From NCBI GenBank assembly GCA_013400155.1, contig VXBM01000046.1, forward strand, positions 310,001 to 374,000: a stretch of DNA of 64,000 nt, written 5' to 3'. The DNA comes from Helopsaltes ochotensis. Its lineage: Eukaryota > Chordata > Aves > Passeriformes > Locustellidae. The translations under genes were made by a program, and so were the position numbers. Below are positions 61,698-64,000 of the stretch, piece by piece (position 1 is the stretch's first letter; every line of letters starts with the position of its first letter). The notes under the pieces were generated by a model. It was given only the letters and a program-made list of their open reading frames with translations. It made no database searches and was not told where the DNA came from.

Positions 61698-64000
61698 CTG
61701 TTTCATCAGAGGCCATTATCCTACAATTTTTCTTTCAGAACTGCATTTCAAAACTGATTAAGGAATTTTCTTTATCCAACCATATTGCAGAAAATTCTCA
61801 CCAGAGGAAGATGCTCAGTTACATCTTGTACGTCCATTTGACTTAAAAAAGATATCTGAGGCCAAAGAAAAATTTTGCTAGTCACTCCTCTTTATTATTA
61901 GAAAAAGGTAAATCACACTGGCTTGCACACAATTACGTTGTTTTCATGTGTATCACGTCATGGATAAGCTGCATATTCATCAGCAAAGTGAGGAGAGTGA
62001 AGAGTTTTTATAAAAATATTTTCCTTAACAGTAGGAATTCACTGGTCATTTCTCAGTCATCACTGATCTTTTCACCAAGGGAAATGTGTGTCATCATCCT
62101 TTTAGTGCAGGAGATGAGACTGAAACCAAGGCAAGAACTTTGCTTGTGGTCATGGCAGATCAGTGTTTCTGCGGAACATGAAGAGCAATTAGCAATTCAT
62201 TTGTGCTCTGATACAAGACAGAAGGAAAGTCTTGATGATCTTCCAGCTCTAGTGCAAATGCCTGTGTTGTGCTGGAAAATTCACGTCATCTCCATTTGAA
62301 AAAGTAAGAAGGAGAAAACACACTTTACAGATTGTGTAGTTCTTTGCCTTTGAGAACAGCAGACCACAGATGTCAGGAGAAAGCAAGGGAGCTGGAGACA
62401 AAGCAAGGCTGGTGAGGGGCACCCAGGTAACTTTACCCAACTACATTTCAGATCCATGATCCCAGCATGGAAATAAAATGCAAAACACTTTGAGCAAGTG
62501 ATTTATAACTGAAGAGGTAAGTGCCAAATTTTTTTTGGACACTTATTAAAAGTTAAGTGTTACTGGGGGAGATTCTTAAATTGCATCAATGGTAGGAAAT
62601 GGGACTGTTAGGAAAACTTACAGACATTTCCAGAGCACGTAAAATTATTGGATAAAAAGTGGCAAGACCATGCAAACTCAATTCCCAGTGCAAATTATCA
62701 GTCATGTAAGTTGTCTTTCCACATGTAGGTGTAAGGGATAAGAGAAGTAACTATATGGCCAGGTTGTGCTATGGCTAAGAAACTTGACATAACTAAACAT
62801 ATCATACAGGCCTTTCCTGTAGAAGAATTCCACATTTAGAAGGAGCAGATGCCAGTTGTTATCAGTGCTAGAGATGAGTTACATCCAGCCAGAACCAGTA
62901 GGAATGCAAGCTCCAATGTGTTTCAGGAAAGAAAGATGAGAACTCAATTTTAGGTCAACTTTGACTATCTGATCTTGGTTCTCAAGTGGTTTCATGTCTG
63001 GGAGAAATCCACAGTTTGTAAAAAGTTAACACCTTAAAATACCCGTTGTGGTGAAGAGGTTTCTGCCATTCAAAGTAAATGATGATATTTTCTTGCATGT
63101 AAATAAGAATCTAATTTATTTGTCATAGCACAAAGTTCTCCAATCTTCTGTGGTAGCTGTGTCTCTCTGAGATGAAGGGAATTTTCAACTGGAGGAAGTA
63201 AGTGTCGCTGAGTCTTCTTTTGCTTTTTGGTTTTTTTAATGAAACTGCAGAACAACTAAACACAAATTCTGTACCAACTAAGGAAGTCTGTAAAGAAATC
63301 ACCCAAGGGATGTTTGCTGTTGTTTTCAGAAAATCCATAATGTTATTTTTAGATAAAAAGTTAAATTATAGGAAATAAACCTCCCAAGCTGTGTGTTTGA
63401 GAGCTATCCAGATTGCAGGCCAGTCTGATAGAAGACAAATCTACCATGTAAGCCCACAGATTTGTCCTATATCTGTGTGGTACTTTACTTGGGGTATGAG
63501 ACAAGTAGTGGTTCACAAACAGCTCCTATTTTGTTTCAAAGCTGCATTGTAGTAGGCAAGTATTCATGCAAGCTGAGTTAGGAGCAGCTTTTGGCTGGTA
63601 TGAGTACCTGCTGACAGGCAGAAAATTACATTTGCAAATGTTTTATCAACAATATTTTATGCAGAACCTTTTGTAATGAAAACAGTGATATATCTTCTTG
63701 TTTACTGCAATGCTGAGTTTTTGATACATCACTCTGTCCTAACCATCTCACGATTCATGGATTTGGAGAAGCTGAGGAGTTCACATGGGTCAGGAAAGCT
63801 ATTTTGAGCCATGCTCGTGGTGAGGCAGAAATAATGTCGGGTAACCCACCTCTCTCTCATATTGCTAGTTTGTGCTGATCCCCAGTCCCTTCTCAGGTTT
63901 GCTAGACCGCCATATCTGTAGGATGGGAGTAGTCTAGCACGTGGACTCCAGATCAGGGAAACCACCTGCCAACAAGGTATATACGGGACTTAGGATTGAA
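61698..64000. other. AT-rich stretch, no gene recognised
   Basis: No gene, RNA or nameable transposon to the end of the window. The longest open frame, 117 codons at 61946-62299 (+), has no recognisable domain and is probably chance. Confidence 0.5.

Overview
This window is vertebrate genomic DNA from a bird, most likely a passerine. It contains several CR1 LINE 3' ends with typical ATTCTATG-type tails, two LTRs of a common avian ERVL-like type, and one SINE with a tRNA-Ile-like head and a CR1-type tail, the architecture described for TguSINE1 of songbirds. No bacterial, viral or organellar gene organisation is visible, and I recognise no intact protein-coding gene. The short open frames outside the central repeat have no domains I can name and look like chance frames in AT-rich DNA.

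Layout. 1-25190 is mostly AT-rich, single-copy-looking DNA. It holds a (CA)14 microsatellite, an unclassified LTR-like segment bounded by 49-bp direct repeats (8423-8878), a 37-bp tandem duplication, four CR1 fragments, one ERVL-like LTR (18079-18596), and one minus-strand segment that looks protein coding and ends at a good splice donor (21783-22046, product not recognised). At about 25200 the composition changes sharply to CpG-dense DNA with a 10-bp and a 16-bp minisatellite. This island is cut off by an N gap (25656-25942).

The centre (25943-43146) is one gap-bounded block of pure pyrimidine on the + strand. It is a 57-bp higher-order unit, ten TTTCC pentamers plus one TTTCTCC heptamer, repeated exactly 300 times with no change I can see. 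A second N gap (43147-43381) and 93 bp of plain TTTCC follow. The unit length is a multiple of 3 and contains no stop codon, so the block produces giant false open frames on both strands. Perfect identity, an exact count of 300 and gaps on both sides make this either an extremely homogeneous young satellite or, quite possibly, an assembly or gap-filling loop. It is the most striking feature of the window.

43475-64000 is again AT-rich, gene-poor DNA. It contains a 25-bp tandem duplication, an A-rich tract, a minus-strand CR1 copy carrying part of ORF2 with the reverse-transcriptase core deleted (54718-55752), an ERVL-like LTR with the tRNA-derived SINE nested in it (60762-61516), and an (ATT)n microsatellite.

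The annotation is therefore mainly of transposable elements, tandem repeats and one candidate regulatory island. No genes here can be shown to work together.
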